Of a stretch of 5,373 nt of DNA, positions 4,895 through 5,373 are shown piece by piece. The notes under the pieces are model-generated. The model did no database searches. It saw nothing but the letters and a program-made list of their open reading frames with translations, and was not told where the DNA came from. Position 1 is the first letter of the stretch; each line of letters opens with the position of its first letter. Origin of the DNA: Burkholderia gladioli (lineage in GTDB: Bacteria; Pseudomonadota; Gammaproteobacteria; Burkholderiales; Burkholderiaceae); the NCBI GenBank assembly GCA_009914575.1, contig WNEB01000127.1, positions 1-5,373 on the forward strand. The letters are read 5' to 3'. The position numbers were made by a program, and so were the translations under genes.

Positions 4895-5373
4895 GGAAAC
4901 GCTGATTTATTCGACTCGGCGGTAATCTCTGACGTAGCCGAGGACGTTGTAGAAGACAGTTCACGGAACGAAGCCGCGACGATGAAACGGCAGATGAGCT
5001 TTGCGGAAGCAGAAAGCGCGGGCAAGAAGCGCGTGACCAGGCGTCAGCGTTTCCTGGACGAGATGGAGAAGCTCGTGCCGCGGTCGCGGTTGCTGACGGC
5101 GATTGAGCCGTACTACCCGAAGGGTGAACGTGGCTGCCCGCCGATCGGTCTGGAGCGGATGCTTCGAATCTACTTTCTGCAGCAATGGTACGGCCTGTCG
5201 GACGAAGGGCTGGAGGACGCGCTGTGCGACAGCATCGCGATGCGGGCTTCGCGGGCATTGATCTCGCCGTCGAGAACGTGCCGGACGCGACCACGCTGTT
5301 GAAGTTTCGGCGCCTGCTGCTCGAGCATGACCTGACGCGCAAGCTGTTCGACGAGATTGGTATCTCGCTGTGC
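4895..5373 (+). mobile_element. IS5-family insertion sequence, left part (right end outside window)
   Basis: The transposase starting at 4982 is of IS5 type, and the sequence 87 bp upstream, GGAAACGCTGATTTATTCG (4895-4913), has the GGAA.C.CTGA look of IS5-subgroup left inverted repeats. The preceding CTAC (4891-4894) has the right size for the 4-bp target duplication of this family, though it does not fully match the usual YTAR. The right end is not in the window, so repeat and duplication cannot be confirmed. No strong promoter reading out towards the ankyrin gene is visible in 4895-4981. Confidence 0.75.
4982..5373 (+). pseudogene. IS5-family transposase, N-terminal part, frameshifted
   Basis: The ATG at 4982 opens MKRQMSFAEAESAGKKRVTRR, then FLDEMEKLVP, the IEP.YPKGERG motif, and IGLERMLRIYFLQQWYGLSDEGLEDAL. 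This is the N-terminal DUF772-like DNA-binding part of IS5-subgroup transposases, which normally have about 320-340 residues in one frame. At codon 88 (5243-5245) the frame is lost and would end at about 5302. The expected continuation FAGIDLAVENVPDATTLLKF resumes in another plus frame from 5248 and stays open to the window end, so one base appears missing at 5244-5249. Relatives, as I recall them, have Arg in GRPP (here GCPP) and Tyr in ALYDS (here ALCDS), so the copy looks generally decayed. The DDE residues lie beyond the window. Confidence 0.85.

Noticed and set aside
4010..4981. Plus-strand open frame running in phase into the transposase, suggesting a fusion
   Set aside because: The upstream part is antisense to the ankyrin gene and the IS left end; the transposase has its natural family start at 4982.
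5238..5250. Programmed ribosomal frameshift in the IS5 transposase
   Set aside because: IS5-subgroup transposases normally use one frame, and re-pairing after a -1 slip at CGG-GCT would be poor.
1..5373. Composite transposon carrying the resident genes as cargo
   Set aside because: The two flanking elements are of different families, so they could not mobilise the block together, and one is visibly broken.
1..5373. CRISPR array, tRNA, rRNA or riboswitch
   Set aside because: No regularly spaced direct repeats, cloverleaf or known RNA motif was seen; gaps between genes are under 220 bp.

Overview
The window is GC-rich. Protein similarity recalled from memory (the GT4 glycosyltransferase, the AAA ATPase, the MscS channel and the IS5-type transposase) suggests a Burkholderia sensu lato chromosome; the species cannot be named from sequence alone. 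All resident genes lie on the minus strand, and the block is bracketed by two unrelated insertion sequences that both read on the plus strand and both run off the window.

Left edge (1 to about 198): the 3' end of a transposase gene, probably IS256/Mutator family, followed by the right end of its element. The element cuts into a GT4 glycosyltransferase gene (minus, 181-945), which has lost its C-terminal third, including the second Glu of the EX7E motif. A non-coding gap follows (946-1158). Next, reading leftwards from upstream to downstream, is a tight pair: an MscS-type mechanosensitive channel (2373-3551), then an AAA ATPase of the RecF/SMC-like family (1159-2356) starting 16 bp after it. 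The ATPase is frameshifted near 2014 and has Lys in place of a conserved Glu beside its Walker B motif.

Right half: a second tight pair, an exported ankyrin-repeat protein (4079-4879) and, 15 bp later, a small exported Rap1a/Tai-like cysteine-rich protein (3707-4063). A 20-bp perfect palindrome lies just after the latter. An IS5-family element (4895 to window end) is inserted almost against the ankyrin gene's Shine-Dalgarno sequence and separates it from its native promoter region. The visible part of that transposase also carries a frameshift.

Taken together, of five resident genes one is cut by an IS, one is frameshifted and one has lost its upstream region, and the right-hand IS is itself broken. 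This looks like a locus undergoing IS-driven erosion, as in host-restricted or recently bottlenecked Burkholderia. The most interesting biology is the ankyrin/Rap1a-like pair, two predicted periplasmic proteins in one operon with the profile of an envelope-protection or immunity module. No matching effector is visible, and the IS occupies the place where upstream genes would be. There is no evidence for CRISPR, tRNA, rRNA or a complete new defence system.
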